Shown here one piece after another: positions 53,386-62,126 of a stretch of DNA of 64,000 bases. Source of the stretch: Candidatus Nanoarchaeia archaeon. Its GTDB lineage: Archaea > Nanobdellota > Nanobdellia > Woesearchaeales > UBA525. Every line of letters begins with the position of its first letter. Position 1 is the first letter of the stretch. The translations under genes and the position numbers were made by a program. The DNA lies in contig JANQNB010000020.1 in the NCBI GenBank assembly GCA_028279755.1, positions 62,001 through 126,000 of the forward strand. The letters run 5' to 3'. Below the pieces are notes generated by a model that was given only the letters and a program-made list of their open reading frames with translations, was not told the origin of the DNA and searched no databases.

Positions 53386-55059
53386 ATGAAGATCAATGAG
53401 ATGCGGAATGTGCGAACGAATGTTTTGATGATAGCGATGCTGACAGTGCTGCTGACAGTGAGTCTCGGCTTTGTGCTTGCTGATCCGCCGGATCCGCCGC
53501 CATTACCGCCTGGCCCGCCAGCGATGGGGGGCGAGCTCGTGCTGCTCATGCCGGAAGACGGCGAGTACTTCAAGACGACGACGATCAAGTTCTCGTTCCG
53601 GCTCGGCCGTGACGGCCTGACAGAATGCGATCTCATGCTGGACAATAGCTCTATTCAGGAATTCACCGGGACGCCGACGCTGGACCCGTTCAAGCAGTAC
53701 AACTACACCAAGTCTGGCGTCAGCAGTGGGGAGCATGACTGGTACCTCTCGTGCGAGGAGAGCGACGGCAACCAGCTGGCGAGCGAGACGCGCGATTTCA
53801 CTGTCGATACCGCTGATCCGGAATTCACCATCCCGGCGAGCGTTGCGCAGGGCGATTTCGCCGAGGTGAATGGCAGCCATTATTGGCCTGGCACTGTCCG
53901 GATCAACCTGTCGAACTCCAGCGGGGTGCTCGACCAGTGGACTGATGATGTCGAGGATGATGGCACGTTCGGCAGGAAGATCTTCATCGACTACGACTAC
54001 CCGGCTGGCAGCTATACAGTGACGACCTCGCAGGATGGCGAGCCTGACGCCACAGTGAGCAAGACGCTCTCAGTGACTGCGCGCACCGCGAGCTTGGGGA
54101 CAGACCAGGATGTCTATTTCCGGGGACAGACAGTCGCGATCACCGGCTCGGGTTTCAGCGGGAGCGCCAATGTTCGTGTGAGCATCACGAAGCCAGATGC
54201 GACCATCTACCAGATGCCGAATGTGCGCGCGACAGTCGATGGCGACATCTCGACCACGTATTCCCTGACAGGGACCCACGCTCTGGGAACATATACAGTC
54301 AAGGCAGAGGACTCTGAATACGTGTCCTTGTCCGCGACCACGAGCTTCACGGTCGAGGAAGAGAGTGGGAACAATGATTTCGATGGTGACGGTGTCGACA
54401 ACAGCGTGGACAACTGCCCGTACAAGGCGAATCCCTTGCAGACAGACGTCGATGGTGATGGTAAGGGTGACGTGTGCGACAATTGCCCGACTGTCGCGAA
54501 TCCCGGCCAGGCAGACGCTGATGCTGACGGTGATGGTGATGCCTGCGATCAGGGAGCGCCGCCGCCGACAAGCGCTGATTTCGACAGCGACGGCGTTGTT
54601 GACGACCTGGACAATTGCAAAGCAGCGGCGAATCCCTTGCAGCAAGACGTCGACATGGACGGCATCGGCGACGCATGCGACCCCACGAATGATCTGGATG
54701 ATCGGACAACACCAAACGAGCAGGATCCGAAGGACGTGGAACGCAAGGGCTTTCCCATTTGGTGGATCCTCTTGATCGTGGTCTTCGTGATACTGCTTGG
54801 CACACTGGGCTATCTTGCGTATGAGGGCAAGCTCGACATGCACGATCTGGCAGGAAGCCTGAAGGCGCTCTTCCATCCGGAAGCCAAGAGCACTGGCTCG
54901 GGATTGTCTGACCCTGGCCAGGTGGAGGAGCTCAAGGCCTTCATTTTCGGCCAGCGGAGCAAAGGCTACGACGATCTGACGATCAGGAACGCGCTGATCC
55001 AGCGTGGCTGGGCAGAGAATGACGTCGATGGCGTCTTCCAGCAGATCTATCAGGAGTAG
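53386..55059 (+). CDS. Anchored surface protein with thrombospondin type 3 repeats
   Basis: 557 residues from ATG 53386, which has a perfect AGGAGG ribosome site at 53371-53376; the ORF track start at 53362 overlaps the previous gene. A signal peptide ([19 protein letters not shown]) is followed by a Pro-rich linker ([13 protein letters not shown]), Ig-like domains, and then Ca-binding thrombospondin-3 repeats (about 328-435: [32 protein letters not shown]). A membrane helix near 457-480 ([19 protein letters not shown]) leads to a cytosolic end with a small helical motif ([20 protein letters not shown]) that is common on DPANN and CPR membrane proteins. Stop is near a T-rich tract shared with the convergent TrmB gene. 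Confidence 0.87.
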   Translation: MKINEMRNVRTNVLMIAMLTVLLTVSLGFVLADPPDPPPLPPGPPAMGGELVLLMPEDGEYFKTTTIKFSFRLGRDGLTECDLMLDNSSIQEFTGTPTLDPFKQYNYTKSGVSSGEHDWYLSCEESDGNQLASETRDFTVDTADPEFTIPASVAQGDFAEVNGSHYWPGTVRINLSNSSGVLDQWTDDVEDDGTFGRKIFIDYDYPAGSYTVTTSQDGEPDATVSKTLSVTARTASLGTDQDVYFRGQTVAITGSGFSGSANVRVSITKPDATIYQMPNVRATVDGDISTTYSLTGTHALGTYTVKAEDSEYVSLSATTSFTVEEESGNNDFDGDGVDNSVDNCPYKANPLQTDVDGDGKGDVCDNCPTVANPGQADADADGDGDACDQGAPPPTSADFDSDGVVDDLDNCKAAANPLQQDVDMDGIGDACDPTNDLDDRTTPNEQDPKDVERKGFPIWWILLIVVFVILLGTLGYLAYEGKLDMHDLAGSLKALFHPEAKSTGSGLSDPGQVEELKAFIFGQRSKGYDDLTIRNALIQRGWAENDVDGVFQQIYQE

Positions 55060-55066
55060 TCCAAAC

Positions 55067-55086
55067 AGTTTTTCTCTTATTTCTTT
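55067..55086 (+). terminator. T-rich tract between convergent genes
   Basis: AGTTTTTCTCTTATTTCTTT follows the stop of the thrombospondin-3 gene and overlaps the end of the convergent TrmB-type gene; likely transcription stop for the plus-strand operon. Confidence 0.4.
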
Positions 55087-56639
55087 GCTAATTTCCACAG
55101 AATCTCGAAATGCTGCATGTAGGACTTGGCCACTGCTTGATTCTTGATCATGATTGTCGTTATCGGCTCTGTGAAATCGACAATTGCGACAGTGTCGGCG
55201 AACATAATCGTTCGTACTGGAGCGAAGTAGCTCTTGGGAAGATGGCGCACCTCTGCAGTATGGTTCGGCGGCATATAACCCTCTGAAAAGATGAGCTTTG
55301 TTTTCATCTTGAGCCGTTCCGATTCTTTGATGAATGCATCCAGTTCTTCCCGAACCTGGACTGCCCAGTCATCCTCATCAGTGCCGTAGCCGTAATTGAT
55401 GAAGTCCTTCCCGCCTTTCTTGCACGCTTCGACGATCTCATGCAGCACTTTTATGGGTCCTTCTTTGCCAGTGTAGATCCTCGTTGGATGTTCCGCGATT
55501 TTCCACAAGAGCTGGAATTGTTTGATGAAGGCGTCGGCAATCTCTTGTTTCCTGATGATCACCGTTGTCCAAGGCTCGGTGAAGTCTGCGAGGGCGACCA
55601 TGTCCCCGGCCATCATGATCCGCAGCGGGGAGACGAATTCTTTTGGCAGGTAACGGATGTCAGCGTTCGGTTGTTGATGCTCGCCGCCTTCCATAAAAAG
55701 CAGTTTTGTAGTTATCTTGTGCTTCTTTTCCGCATCCCAGAACTTGGCGAGCTCGTCTGGCAGATATTTTGTATAAGGATTCTCGTCAGTGCCGAAGCCG
55801 TAGTTCGGCAATCCTTTTTTCCCTTCTTCAGCGAGCAGGTCGAGGACGCGTGTGGGCCCTTCTTTGCCGTAATAGACTTGCACCGGCTGCTTCCACATTG
55901 CGTAGAATTGGGTGCGGAAGGATTCCGCCACTTCTTTGTTCTCGATGAGGATTGATAGGCCTTCTCCTTCAAGCACGGTGATGAGCACCTTGTCGTGCCA
56001 GATCTCCATGACGCTCGGGAACAGCAGATGTTTCGGGAGGAATTTAATCTCAGTATTCGGCAAGTGTTTGCGGAAGGTCACATATTCATCGAGCCAGGGG
56101 TATTCCTCGCTGACGAGCTGCTTGAGCTTTGCGCCTTTCTTAACCCGTCGTTCCTGGAAGTGCTGGAAATAAATCTCCCAACTCTTGCTCTGTTTTGTCA
56201 AGCCGAAATCGAGCAACTCGTCGCCTTTCTTGAGATCCTTAATCAAGAGGTCGTGCGCAGCTTTGATCCCACGGCGACCTTTGAAAATCGTTGCGTCAGT
56301 GCCGGCTTCGCTGATTGTCTGCAGAAGCTCGAGCTGCCTGATCAAACGCTGCGCTTCTTTCTTCTGTGTCTTGAGATCCGCCTCCTTCTTCTCCAGGAAG
56401 CTGGTGATCATCGTTGGCGGGTTCGCGCGGTAGATACTCTTTTTTCCCTCTTTCACAAAGCCGACAAGCCCTTTATCAACCAAACGGTCCAGGATGGGAT
56501 ACACTTTCGAGGCGTGCACCTTGCTTTCCTTGATGATGGGCCCTGTGGAGCTTGCACCAAGACTCATCAGCGCGAGATAGACCTTGATTTCTCCTTCACT
56601 CAAGCCAATCTCCGAGAGCAGTGCTGTATCGATATCCAT
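55077..56639 (-). CDS. TrmB-family transcription regulator with three tandem effector-like domains
   Basis: 520 residues, well above the usual 250-350. An N-terminal winged helix of the TrmB type is clear (IGLSEGEIKVYLALMSLGAS, then SKVHASKVYPILDRLVDKGL), followed by a coiled coil (about 80-112). The remaining 400 residues are three copies of one domain, each opening with a GKEGP/GRRGI-like motif (TIFKGRRGIKAAHDLL, YYGKEGPTRVLDLL, IYTGKEGPIKVLHEIV) and ending with a similar helix (FRTQFYAMWK, FIKQFQLLWK, YMQHFEILWK). These correspond to the PLD-like C-terminal region of TrmB-like proteins. Known of the family: sugar- or metabolite-responsive repressors and activators. TATA-like ATTTAAGTAT lies about 25-34 bases upstream, giving a leaderless start. 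A CCCCTT-C-AAGGGG dyad between this gene and its divergent neighbour may be its operator. Confidence 0.87.
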   Translation of the reverse strand: MDIDTALLSEIGLSEGEIKVYLALMSLGASSTGPIIKESKVHASKVYPILDRLVDKGLVGFVKEGKKSIYRANPPTMITSFLEKKEADLKTQKKEAQRLIRQLELLQTISEAGTDATIFKGRRGIKAAHDLLIKDLKKGDELLDFGLTKQSKSWEIYFQHFQERRVKKGAKLKQLVSEEYPWLDEYVTFRKHLPNTEIKFLPKHLLFPSVMEIWHDKVLITVLEGEGLSILIENKEVAESFRTQFYAMWKQPVQVYYGKEGPTRVLDLLAEEGKKGLPNYGFGTDENPYTKYLPDELAKFWDAEKKHKITTKLLFMEGGEHQQPNADIRYLPKEFVSPLRIMMAGDMVALADFTEPWTTVIIRKQEIADAFIKQFQLLWKIAEHPTRIYTGKEGPIKVLHEIVEACKKGGKDFINYGYGTDEDDWAVQVREELDAFIKESERLKMKTKLIFSEGYMPPNHTAEVRHLPKSYFAPVRTIMFADTVAIVDFTEPITTIMIKNQAVAKSYMQHFEILWKLAKK

Positions 56640-56663
56640 GGCTTTGGAAGAGAGAATATCATA

Positions 56664-56673
56664 CTTAAATTTT
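56664..56673 (-). promoter_or_regulatory. TATA box for the TrmB-type gene
   Basis: Minus-strand AAAATTTAAG lies 25-34 bases before the ATG at 56639. Confidence 0.5.
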
Positions 56674-56676
56674 TCG

Positions 56677-56689
56677 CCCCTTCAAGGGG
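56677..56689. promoter_or_regulatory. Operator-like dyad in the divergent promoter region
   Basis: CCCCTT-C-AAGGGG lies exactly between the two divergent TATA boxes (56664-56673 and 56697-56705). A protein bound there could act on both genes; the TrmB-type regulator is the obvious candidate. Confidence 0.55.
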
Positions 56690-56696
56690 GAAATAA

Positions 56697-56705
56697 ACTT
56701 ATATA
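56697..56705 (+). promoter_or_regulatory. TATA box for the beta-barrel-like gene
   Basis: ACTTATATA, about 40 bases before the ATG at 56744. The leader holds an inverted repeat CCACT-ACAG-AGTGG (56717-56730) and a GAGAGGAT ribosome site. Confidence 0.55.
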
Positions 56706-56743
56706 GGGATTCTCCACCACTACAGAGTGGTTTCCGAGAGGAT

Positions 56744-57457
56744 ATGATGCGACGATCAACAATCTGGGCATTAGCGCTTCTGACCGCGCTGGGTGCGGCT
56801 CGTGCAAGCGGCGAAGAGCCCAGACACCGCCTGGACCTAAGCCTCCGTCTCACGAACAGTTATGCAAACATGCGTGGTTTTGTTCCGAGTGATGAACCAG
56901 CACTGCAACCAGGCCTCGACTACCGTCTCAACCTGGGCGAATGGGGTACACTCCATCTTGGCTGGTGGGGCAATCTTACTGTTGACGGTCCTGCACAGAC
57001 AGAACGTGACTACGTTGTGGACTGGACTGTGCCCTTGTTGTATCATTCTGAAGGACGGACATTGACAGGAACTGTCTGCTGGAGTAAGTTCATGATTCCC
57101 GACGCTCTGTTTGAGGAATGGATGCTTGGGTTGAAATGGAGCGATCGGAATTGGAGCGCAGGCGTGAACTTCATGCGTGACTATGAAGACGGACAAGGCA
57201 ACTTTGCTGAAGGAGTCGCGACGCGCCGTTGGCAGGTGCATGGGCAGGCTGTCGACACGAGTCTTGCGGCATTGTACAACCATCATTACGCTGTCGACTC
57301 GACTGGCGTGAGTGGCTTCCGAGCGAGTGTTTCGACACCGATCACACTGACTGACAGAGTGACGGTAACGCCAGACGTGCGTCACTTCTACGCAACGCAC
57401 GGCGACTTCGAATCGAACTGGACCTTCGGCTGCTCGATCAGCACGACGCTGCGGTGA
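56744..57457 (+). CDS. Exported beta-barrel-like protein
   Basis: 237 residues; ATG 56747 is also possible and lies at a better distance from the GAGAGGAT ribosome site. A signal peptide (MRRSTIWALALLTALGAARA) is followed by a body of about ten amphipathic beta-strands with alternating polar and hydrophobic residues and many Trp/Tyr/Phe near strand ends (LDYRLNLGEWGTLHLGWWGN, VNFMRDYEDGQGNF, VTVTPDVRHFYATHG). The end is WTFGCSISTTLR. This pattern is that of bacterial outer-membrane or porin-like barrels, not of the beta-sandwich proteins elsewhere in the window. Few sequons. Divergent from the TrmB-type gene with a shared operator-like site, and followed four bases later by a methyltransferase. 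Transfer from a bacterium is possible; a soluble beta-rich protein is the alternative. Confidence 0.68.
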   Translation: MMRRSTIWALALLTALGAARASGEEPRHRLDLSLRLTNSYANMRGFVPSDEPALQPGLDYRLNLGEWGTLHLGWWGNLTVDGPAQTERDYVVDWTVPLLYHSEGRTLTGTVCWSKFMIPDALFEEWMLGLKWSDRNWSAGVNFMRDYEDGQGNFAEGVATRRWQVHGQAVDTSLAALYNHHYAVDSTGVSGFRASVSTPITLTDRVTVTPDVRHFYATHGDFESNWTFGCSISTTLR

Positions 57458-57461
57458 TGCT

Positions 57462-58400
57462 ATGGTAGGATGGAATCCGAGCTACAACTCGCGCTACGCC
57501 TCATTCAATCGGCCTTTGGAAGGGAGAGTGAATGATTATGATGATTTTTCAGCGGTCTATCAACAGATGATGGGTCGGGATATTGCTAGCATTCTGCTGA
57601 ACTTGTATCTGCCAATTTTTAACGAGGCACTGGATCGTGACCATCGCCGTTTCCTTGATCTTGCGTGCGGTTCCGGTGATTTCATCGTTGGTTTGGCTGC
57701 CATACACCGAGAATTGGGGTTGCAGCACACATATCGCGGTATCGATAAATCGAAAGGACAGATTGCCAGGGCAAATGCTCTCCGAGAAGAGCGTTGCGTT
57801 AATGTCAAATTCGTCCACAGCGACGTCGTCCACAGCGACATATTTAACACAAATTTTCTTGAGAATGATGTCATAACAATGAATCTCGACGCCATCAACC
57901 ATCTCCGGGAACCCGATGATTGGCACGCCTTGATGGAAAGAGTTCATGCATGCCTGGTTGAGGACGGTCTCTTTCTCTTTGACATGAACACTGTCAAACG
58001 CTTGAGGTATGATTGGCGTCATCCTGAAGTCATTGTCAAACCGGATATGACATATATCCAGCTTGGTTCTGATCTTTCTGAGATTGGGGGTTTCACCAGA
58101 CGGCGTTTGTATATGGAGATCTTCGCTCAAGGGAGAAAAGCAGTGGAGCAACCTCATGGAGACGTAACCTGGGCGTTCATGGATGCGCTTCAGGGTTTCC
58201 CTTCTGCTCGTGCGGTATCCTCAGAAGAGTACGCGCGGTTTGTGGTGAATGTCGAGCAGATCGCGCCGCCGAATGACGTCTTGTTTGACATGCTGGAGGA
58301 GCACGGTTTCGAAGCTGAAGAACTGGAAATGAGCGATGAACAACGAGCGCAGCATGTCATCATGAAGAACCGACTCTTTGTGAAAGCAAGAAAAGTCTAG
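57462..58400 (+). CDS. Class I SAM-dependent methyltransferase
   Basis: 312 residues, cytosolic. The SAM-binding motif I is FLDLACGSGDF (about 62-72), motif II is the acidic end of YRGIDKSKGQIARA, and motif IV is DVITMNLDAINHL. The sequence after that (DWHALMERVHACLVEDGLFLFDMN) is the usual strand 5 region, and the last 90 residues form a substrate-side domain. An N-terminal 40 residues (NPSYNSRYASFNRPLE) precede the fold. The substrate cannot be told from sequence. It follows the beta-barrel-like gene by four bases, so they share a transcript. Its stop TAG overlaps the stop of the convergent gene through CTAG. Confidence 0.85.
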   Translation: MVGWNPSYNSRYASFNRPLEGRVNDYDDFSAVYQQMMGRDIASILLNLYLPIFNEALDRDHRRFLDLACGSGDFIVGLAAIHRELGLQHTYRGIDKSKGQIARANALREERCVNVKFVHSDVVHSDIFNTNFLENDVITMNLDAINHLREPDDWHALMERVHACLVEDGLFLFDMNTVKRLRYDWRHPEVIVKPDMTYIQLGSDLSEIGGFTRRRLYMEIFAQGRKAVEQPHGDVTWAFMDALQGFPSARAVSSEEYARFVVNVEQIAPPNDVLFDMLEEHGFEAEELEMSDEQRAQHVIMKNRLFVKARKV

Positions 58401-59041
58401 CCCTGCTGTTTCCTGATCGCGTCGTAGGCTTCGTTGACCTTGTGGTAGAATTCGTGCTGCATTGTCGAGCCGAGGGTGTTGTAACGTTTCATCAGGACTT
58501 TGTAGTATTTTGTCGCGAGCTTCACCTTGCCCTTGCTCAGCGCAGTATAGAGGTCTTCGAGCACGGTGTTCATCTCGATCGTGGTCGCGTCGTTGGGCTC
58601 GACCACTGGGAATTCGGTGATCACGGTTTCAGTTTTCTTCGGCTTCTTGTGCCAGAGAAAATTAGCGACACGGGTGAGAAAGGGGATGTGCCGCTTGCGC
58701 TCGATGACCAGATCGCGGACGATCGTGTCGAGATCCTGGATAAGCAGCTTCAGCTCTGCCTGGCCGTATTTCGAATCAGTGTATTCCATCAGGCTGAGCT
58801 TCTCGATCAAGCGGTCGACGCGATCGCGGACATTGCTGGACAGGTAGACCTTGTGCAGCTCTTCCTTCAGCTCGGCACTGGTGAACTCGACCGGCTTCTT
58901 GAGATAGGACTTGAAGAAATCCTTGGCAAGCCCATATACCTCGTGCTGCTCGACAAAGGGCTTCTTGAGCAAGAAGGTGGCCTTGCGGCGCGTATCGCGG
59001 GCCACGTCCCCCATGCTCACTCCGGGCTCACCCTTTTTCAT
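58397..59041 (-). CDS. Cytosolic helical protein related to the inner domain of the 47295 surface protein
   Basis: 214 residues, helical, no signal or membrane segment. After a basic N-terminus, the stretch AKDFFKSYLKKPVEFTSAEL can be aligned with VRTFYSYVADIPFEFTEEEF in the cytosolic tail of the protein at 47295. Near the end, LYTALSKGKVKLATKYYKVL and the following residues align with AYEALQFLKLDEAQNEYRSI there, with similar spacing between the two blocks. So one domain occurs both as a soluble protein and as the inner part of a membrane protein. A TATA-like TTTAAAAAC lies about 23-31 bases upstream. It is divergent from the MoxR gene. Function unknown; an adaptor between surface and cytosol is a guess. 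Confidence 0.72.
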   Translation of the reverse strand: MKKGEPGVSMGDVARDTRRKATFLLKKPFVEQHEVYGLAKDFFKSYLKKPVEFTSAELKEELHKVYLSSNVRDRVDRLIEKLSLMEYTDSKYGQAELKLLIQDLDTIVRDLVIERKRHIPFLTRVANFLWHKKPKKTETVITEFPVVEPNDATTIEMNTVLEDLYTALSKGKVKLATKYYKVLMKRYNTLGSTMQHEFYHKVNEAYDAIRKQQG

Positions 59042-59063
59042 GCCCTGACTCTTCCAGAGGGAG

Positions 59064-59072
59064 TTTTTAAAC
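59064..59072 (-). promoter_or_regulatory. TATA box for the 58397-59041 gene
   Basis: Minus-strand GTTTAAAAA lies 23-31 bases before the ATG at 59041; leaderless. Confidence 0.5.
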
Positions 59073-59120
59073 TTTACTCTGAATAAAGCTACTGCCGCGG
59101 CACTATCTCAGACGACAAAC

Positions 59121-59129
59121 TATTTAAAT
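59121..59129 (+). promoter_or_regulatory. TATA box for the MoxR gene
   Basis: TATTTAAAT lies about 31-39 bases before the GTG start at 59160; a GAAAGAGG ribosome site overlaps the start region. Confidence 0.55.
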
Positions 59130-59159
59130 GGTCTTAGCTCGGGAAGTGTTGAAAGAGGT

Positions 59160-60182
59160 GTGGTGTTGGAGCACGAGGAAGATTCTTATAAAGAACTCCA
59201 GAGCGAACAATTCCAGCAGAAGATCGCCTATTACGGCAAGCAGTTCTCCCGGATCAAGGAAGAGATGAAGAAGATCGTCGTAGGCCAGGACCAGGTGGTC
59301 GATTCCCTGATCGAGGCCTTGCTCGCCAACGGCCACGTCCTTGTCGAAGGTATTCCTGGCGTGGGCAAGACCTTGATCGTGCGTACCCTGGCGCGCATCA
59401 CCGGCTGCCAGTTCAGCCGTATCCAGTTCACACCCGACTTGCTGCCGACCGACATCGTGGGCATCACGACCTATGAGGAAGGCAAGGGATTCTTTACTGT
59501 GAAAGGTCCGATCTTCAGCAACTTCGTGCTGGCAGACGAGATCAATCGTTCGCCGCCGAAAGTGCAGTCGGCGTTGCTGGAAAGCATGCAGGAGCGGCAA
59601 GCGACGATCGGTAAAGAAACGTTTCAGCTGCCCTCTCCCTTCTTCGTGATGGCGACGCAGAACCCGATCGAGCAGCTCGGTACGTATAAACTGCCGGAAG
59701 CGCAGGTCGACCGTTTCCTGTTCAAGGTGCTCATGACCTATCCGACGCCAGAGCAGGAGATCCACATCCTGAAGAAGAACATCACGATCCACGACTTCAC
59801 AGAGTTCGAGCTCGAGCCGGTCTTGACCGCAACGGATATTATCGACGCGCAGCGTTTCGCCAAGAAGATCTACCTGAACAAGAAGATCGAGCGCTACCTT
59901 GTCCGCATCGTGGAAGCGACGCGCGACCCGACAAAGTACAATGTCGAGCTGGGCAAGTACATCGGCTACGGTGCCAGCCCTCGTTCTAGCATTGCCTTGT
60001 ACATCTCGAGCAAGGCGCACGCCCTTGTTCGCGGTCGTGGTTATGTCACGCCGCAGGATGTCAAGGACGTTGCGCACAACGTGCTCCGCCACCGCGTCCT
60101 GCTCAATTTTGAAGGCGAAGCAGAAGAGATCAAGCCAGAGCAGATCATCCAGGAAATCCTCGAGAAAGTGCCTATCTTGTGA
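59160..60182 (+). CDS. MoxR-family AAA+ ATPase
   Basis: 340 residues from GTG 59160. Walker A EGIPGVGKT (about 63-71), Walker B and following LADEINRSPPKVQSALLESM (about 121-140), sensor 1 VMATQNPIEQLGTYKLPEAQ (about 162-181), then the lid with GASPRSSIALYISSKA. All catalytic elements are present. Known of the family: chaperone-like ATPases that work with von Willebrand A domain proteins to assemble or activate complexes. A DUF58 protein and a VWA protein follow, the standard partners. The two downstream genes have their own TATA site, so this gene may be transcribed alone or with them. Confidence 0.95.
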   Translation: MVLEHEEDSYKELQSEQFQQKIAYYGKQFSRIKEEMKKIVVGQDQVVDSLIEALLANGHVLVEGIPGVGKTLIVRTLARITGCQFSRIQFTPDLLPTDIVGITTYEEGKGFFTVKGPIFSNFVLADEINRSPPKVQSALLESMQERQATIGKETFQLPSPFFVMATQNPIEQLGTYKLPEAQVDRFLFKVLMTYPTPEQEIHILKKNITIHDFTEFELEPVLTATDIIDAQRFAKKIYLNKKIERYLVRIVEATRDPTKYNVELGKYIGYGASPRSSIALYISSKAHALVRGRGYVTPQDVKDVAHNVLRHRVLLNFEGEAEEIKPEQIIQEILEKVPIL

Positions 60183-60209
60183 GAGCGCTGCGGTGGTGCA
60201 TGACCAAAT

Positions 60210-60219
60210 CTTTATAAAG
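60210..60219 (+). promoter_or_regulatory. TATA box for the DUF58-VWA pair
   Basis: CTTTATAAAG, about 37-46 bases before the TTG start at 60256; the leader contains AGGAGAGGTG as ribosome site. Confidence 0.6.
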
Positions 60220-60255
60220 GCATTTTCCGGATTCTAGACCAGGAGAGGTGTCCTA

Positions 60256-61158
60256 TTGCCGATCAAAGAGCTTGATCTTGACCTGAAACCCGTGCTGAAG
60301 AATGCGGATGTGCGCGCTCGGAGAAGAGTACTCAGTCGTGTGTTAGAGGGCTCGTGGACCGCGCTGTTGAAAGGCCGTGGTATGGAGTTCGCCGGCTTCC
60401 GCCAATACACCTATGGTGATGACGCTTCCAGAATCGACTGGAACGCGACCCTGCGTGCCAAGGAAGTTCTTGTCAGGGAATTCGAGGAATACAAGACCGT
60501 GAACGTGCTCTTCCTCATGGACGTCTCTGACTCCATGCTCTTCACCAGCCAGCCACGCCTCAAATGCGAATATGCTGCAGAGATCATGTTCAACCTCGCG
60601 ACAGCGATCGCAGACGCGGGCGACAATGTCGGCTATGCCATCTTCAGCGACCATATCATCGCGAAACAGCTTCCAGGGCTGGGCCGCGAAGTCGTCTACC
60701 GCCTGGCACAAGACTTGATGAATGGCGAGCACTACGGCGGGGGCTCTGATTTCAAGCAGGTGATGAACCTCGTCAACAGCATGCTGCACCAACGCTCGCT
60801 GATCATCCTGATCAGCGATTTCATCGGGATGCCGCAAGGATGGGAACGATACATTCAGATGTTCAGCACGCGCTATGATTTGATCGGCGTGATGGTTCGC
60901 GATCCGCACGACTTCCAGCTGCCGCATGCCGGCGTGCAGCTCGTGCTGCGCGACCCGAATGTCAAGGACGACACTCTTCTCGTGGATGTCAAGCAATACG
61001 CGGAAGCGTTCAATGAGGAGGCGAAACGCGAAGAACGCTACATCGAGAGCGTGTTCGAGAAGGCGAAAGGCGGCTTTGTCAAGATCGATACCTCGAAAGA
61101 CCCCTTCGACAAGCTCATCGCGTACTTCCGAAAGCGGGCAAAGATCATCAAGGGATAA
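60256..61158 (+). CDS. DUF58-family protein, partner of MoxR
   Basis: 300 residues from TTG 60256, supported by an AGGAGAGGTG ribosome site at 60241-60250. The DUF58 signature is present (FRQYTYGDDASRIDWNATLR, about 50-68), followed by a VWA-like core with NVLFLMDVSDSMLFTSQPRL, in which DVSDSM resembles the metal-site DxSxS, and later IILISDFIGMPQG. No membrane helix. Known: DUF58 proteins are encoded next to MoxR ATPases and VWA membrane proteins across bacteria and archaea; they are thought to act in the same assembly or stress pathway. The VWA membrane gene starts two bases after its stop. Confidence 0.92.
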   Translation: MPIKELDLDLKPVLKNADVRARRRVLSRVLEGSWTALLKGRGMEFAGFRQYTYGDDASRIDWNATLRAKEVLVREFEEYKTVNVLFLMDVSDSMLFTSQPRLKCEYAAEIMFNLATAIADAGDNVGYAIFSDHIIAKQLPGLGREVVYRLAQDLMNGEHYGGGSDFKQVMNLVNSMLHQRSLIILISDFIGMPQGWERYIQMFSTRYDLIGVMVRDPHDFQLPHAGVQLVLRDPNVKDDTLLVDVKQYAEAFNEEAKREERYIESVFEKAKGGFVKIDTSKDPFDKLIAYFRKRAKIIKG

Positions 61159-61160
61159 GC

Positions 61161-62120
61161 ATGGTACAATTCACGTTCGAGAACGCGGCCAATCTCTGGT
61201 TCCTCCTGGCCTTGCCCTTGCTCGTGCTCGCTCATTACTTCTTCCTGCGCAATGCGAAGAAGCGAGCGCTGCGCTTCGCGAATTTTCGCGCGTTGAAACG
61301 CATCACTGGCAAGAAACTGGTGACGAAAAACACCTTCATCCTCTCCCTCCGCTTGCTTATCCTCGCGCTCGTCATACTTGCCGTGAGCGGCACGGTCTTC
61401 TGGTATGAAGGCGAGAGCAATAAGAACGATTTCGTCATCGCGATCGACACCTCGAGCTCGATGACCTCTGAAGACATCCCGCCGACACGTTTGGACAGTG
61501 CGAAGAACGACGCCATCCTGTTCATCGACGCTTTGGAGAGCGAGACAAAGATCGGCGTGTTGACTTTTTCGGGCGTTGCTCTGATCCAGACCGTGCCGAT
61601 CACCGATCGCGACAGGGTGAAAGAAATCATTGAAGGGCTTGAGCCGATACAGGCAGGCGGCACTGACATCCCGGGCGCGATCATCACCGCGACAAATTTA
61701 TTGCTGGACAACGAGAAAGGCCGTGCCATCGTCATGATCACTGACGGCAGCAGCACGATCGAGACCTTCCTTGACGCGAGCATGCAACACGCGGTCGCGT
61801 ACGCGCAGGAGTACCATGTTACGATCCACACGATCGGCATCGGCACGAACACCGGGCCTGTGGGCTACCTGCCCCAGTACTACAACGTGAGCGCGATCTA
61901 CAACGAGGACAACCTTGTAAACATCTCGCAAGCGACGGGTGGTGTGTACTCGCATGCTCAGGATCGGGACGAGCTCATCAACGCCCTGCAGGCGATCGCA
62001 GACCAGTCGACGCGGCAGAACCTGCGCCGAGATTTGAGAGCGCCCCTGATGCTCGCAGCACTCCTCCTCATTTTCTTGGAATGGATCCTGGTGAACACGA
62101 GATATAGAATGCTGCCGTGA
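61161..62120 (+). CDS. BatA-like von Willebrand A membrane protein
   Basis: 319 residues. Membrane helices lie near 11-28 (LWFLLALPLLVLAHYFFL), 57-80 (FILSLRLLILALVILAVSG) and 292-312 (LMLAALLLIFLEWILVN). The VWA domain between has a full metal-ion site: DTSSSM (about 95-100), the Thr in AGGTDIPGA (about 170) and MITDGSST (about 193). This is the architecture of BatA-type proteins. Known: acts with MoxR and DUF58 partners at the membrane. The VWA domain should be on the outer side if helix 1 is inserted with the N-terminus out, though orientation is not certain. Directly follows the DUF58 gene. Confidence 0.92.
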   Translation: MVQFTFENAANLWFLLALPLLVLAHYFFLRNAKKRALRFANFRALKRITGKKLVTKNTFILSLRLLILALVILAVSGTVFWYEGESNKNDFVIAIDTSSSMTSEDIPPTRLDSAKNDAILFIDALESETKIGVLTFSGVALIQTVPITDRDRVKEIIEGLEPIQAGGTDIPGAIITATNLLLDNEKGRAIVMITDGSSTIETFLDASMQHAVAYAQEYHVTIHTIGIGTNTGPVGYLPQYYNVSAIYNEDNLVNISQATGGVYSHAQDRDELINALQAIADQSTRQNLRRDLRAPLMLAALLLIFLEWILVNTRYRMLP

Positions 62121-62126
62121 GACACA

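Noticed and set aside
18527-56730. CCACT-N4-AGTGG inverted repeat found at 18527 and 56717 as a common operator
   Set aside because: Only two copies were noticed, with different loops and different positions relative to the TATA box; chance cannot be excluded.
11820-58400. CTAG shared by the stops of convergent genes at 11820 and 58397
   Set aside because: Two convergent pairs share CTAG, but this is a simple result of tight packing with TAG stops and needs no further explanation.
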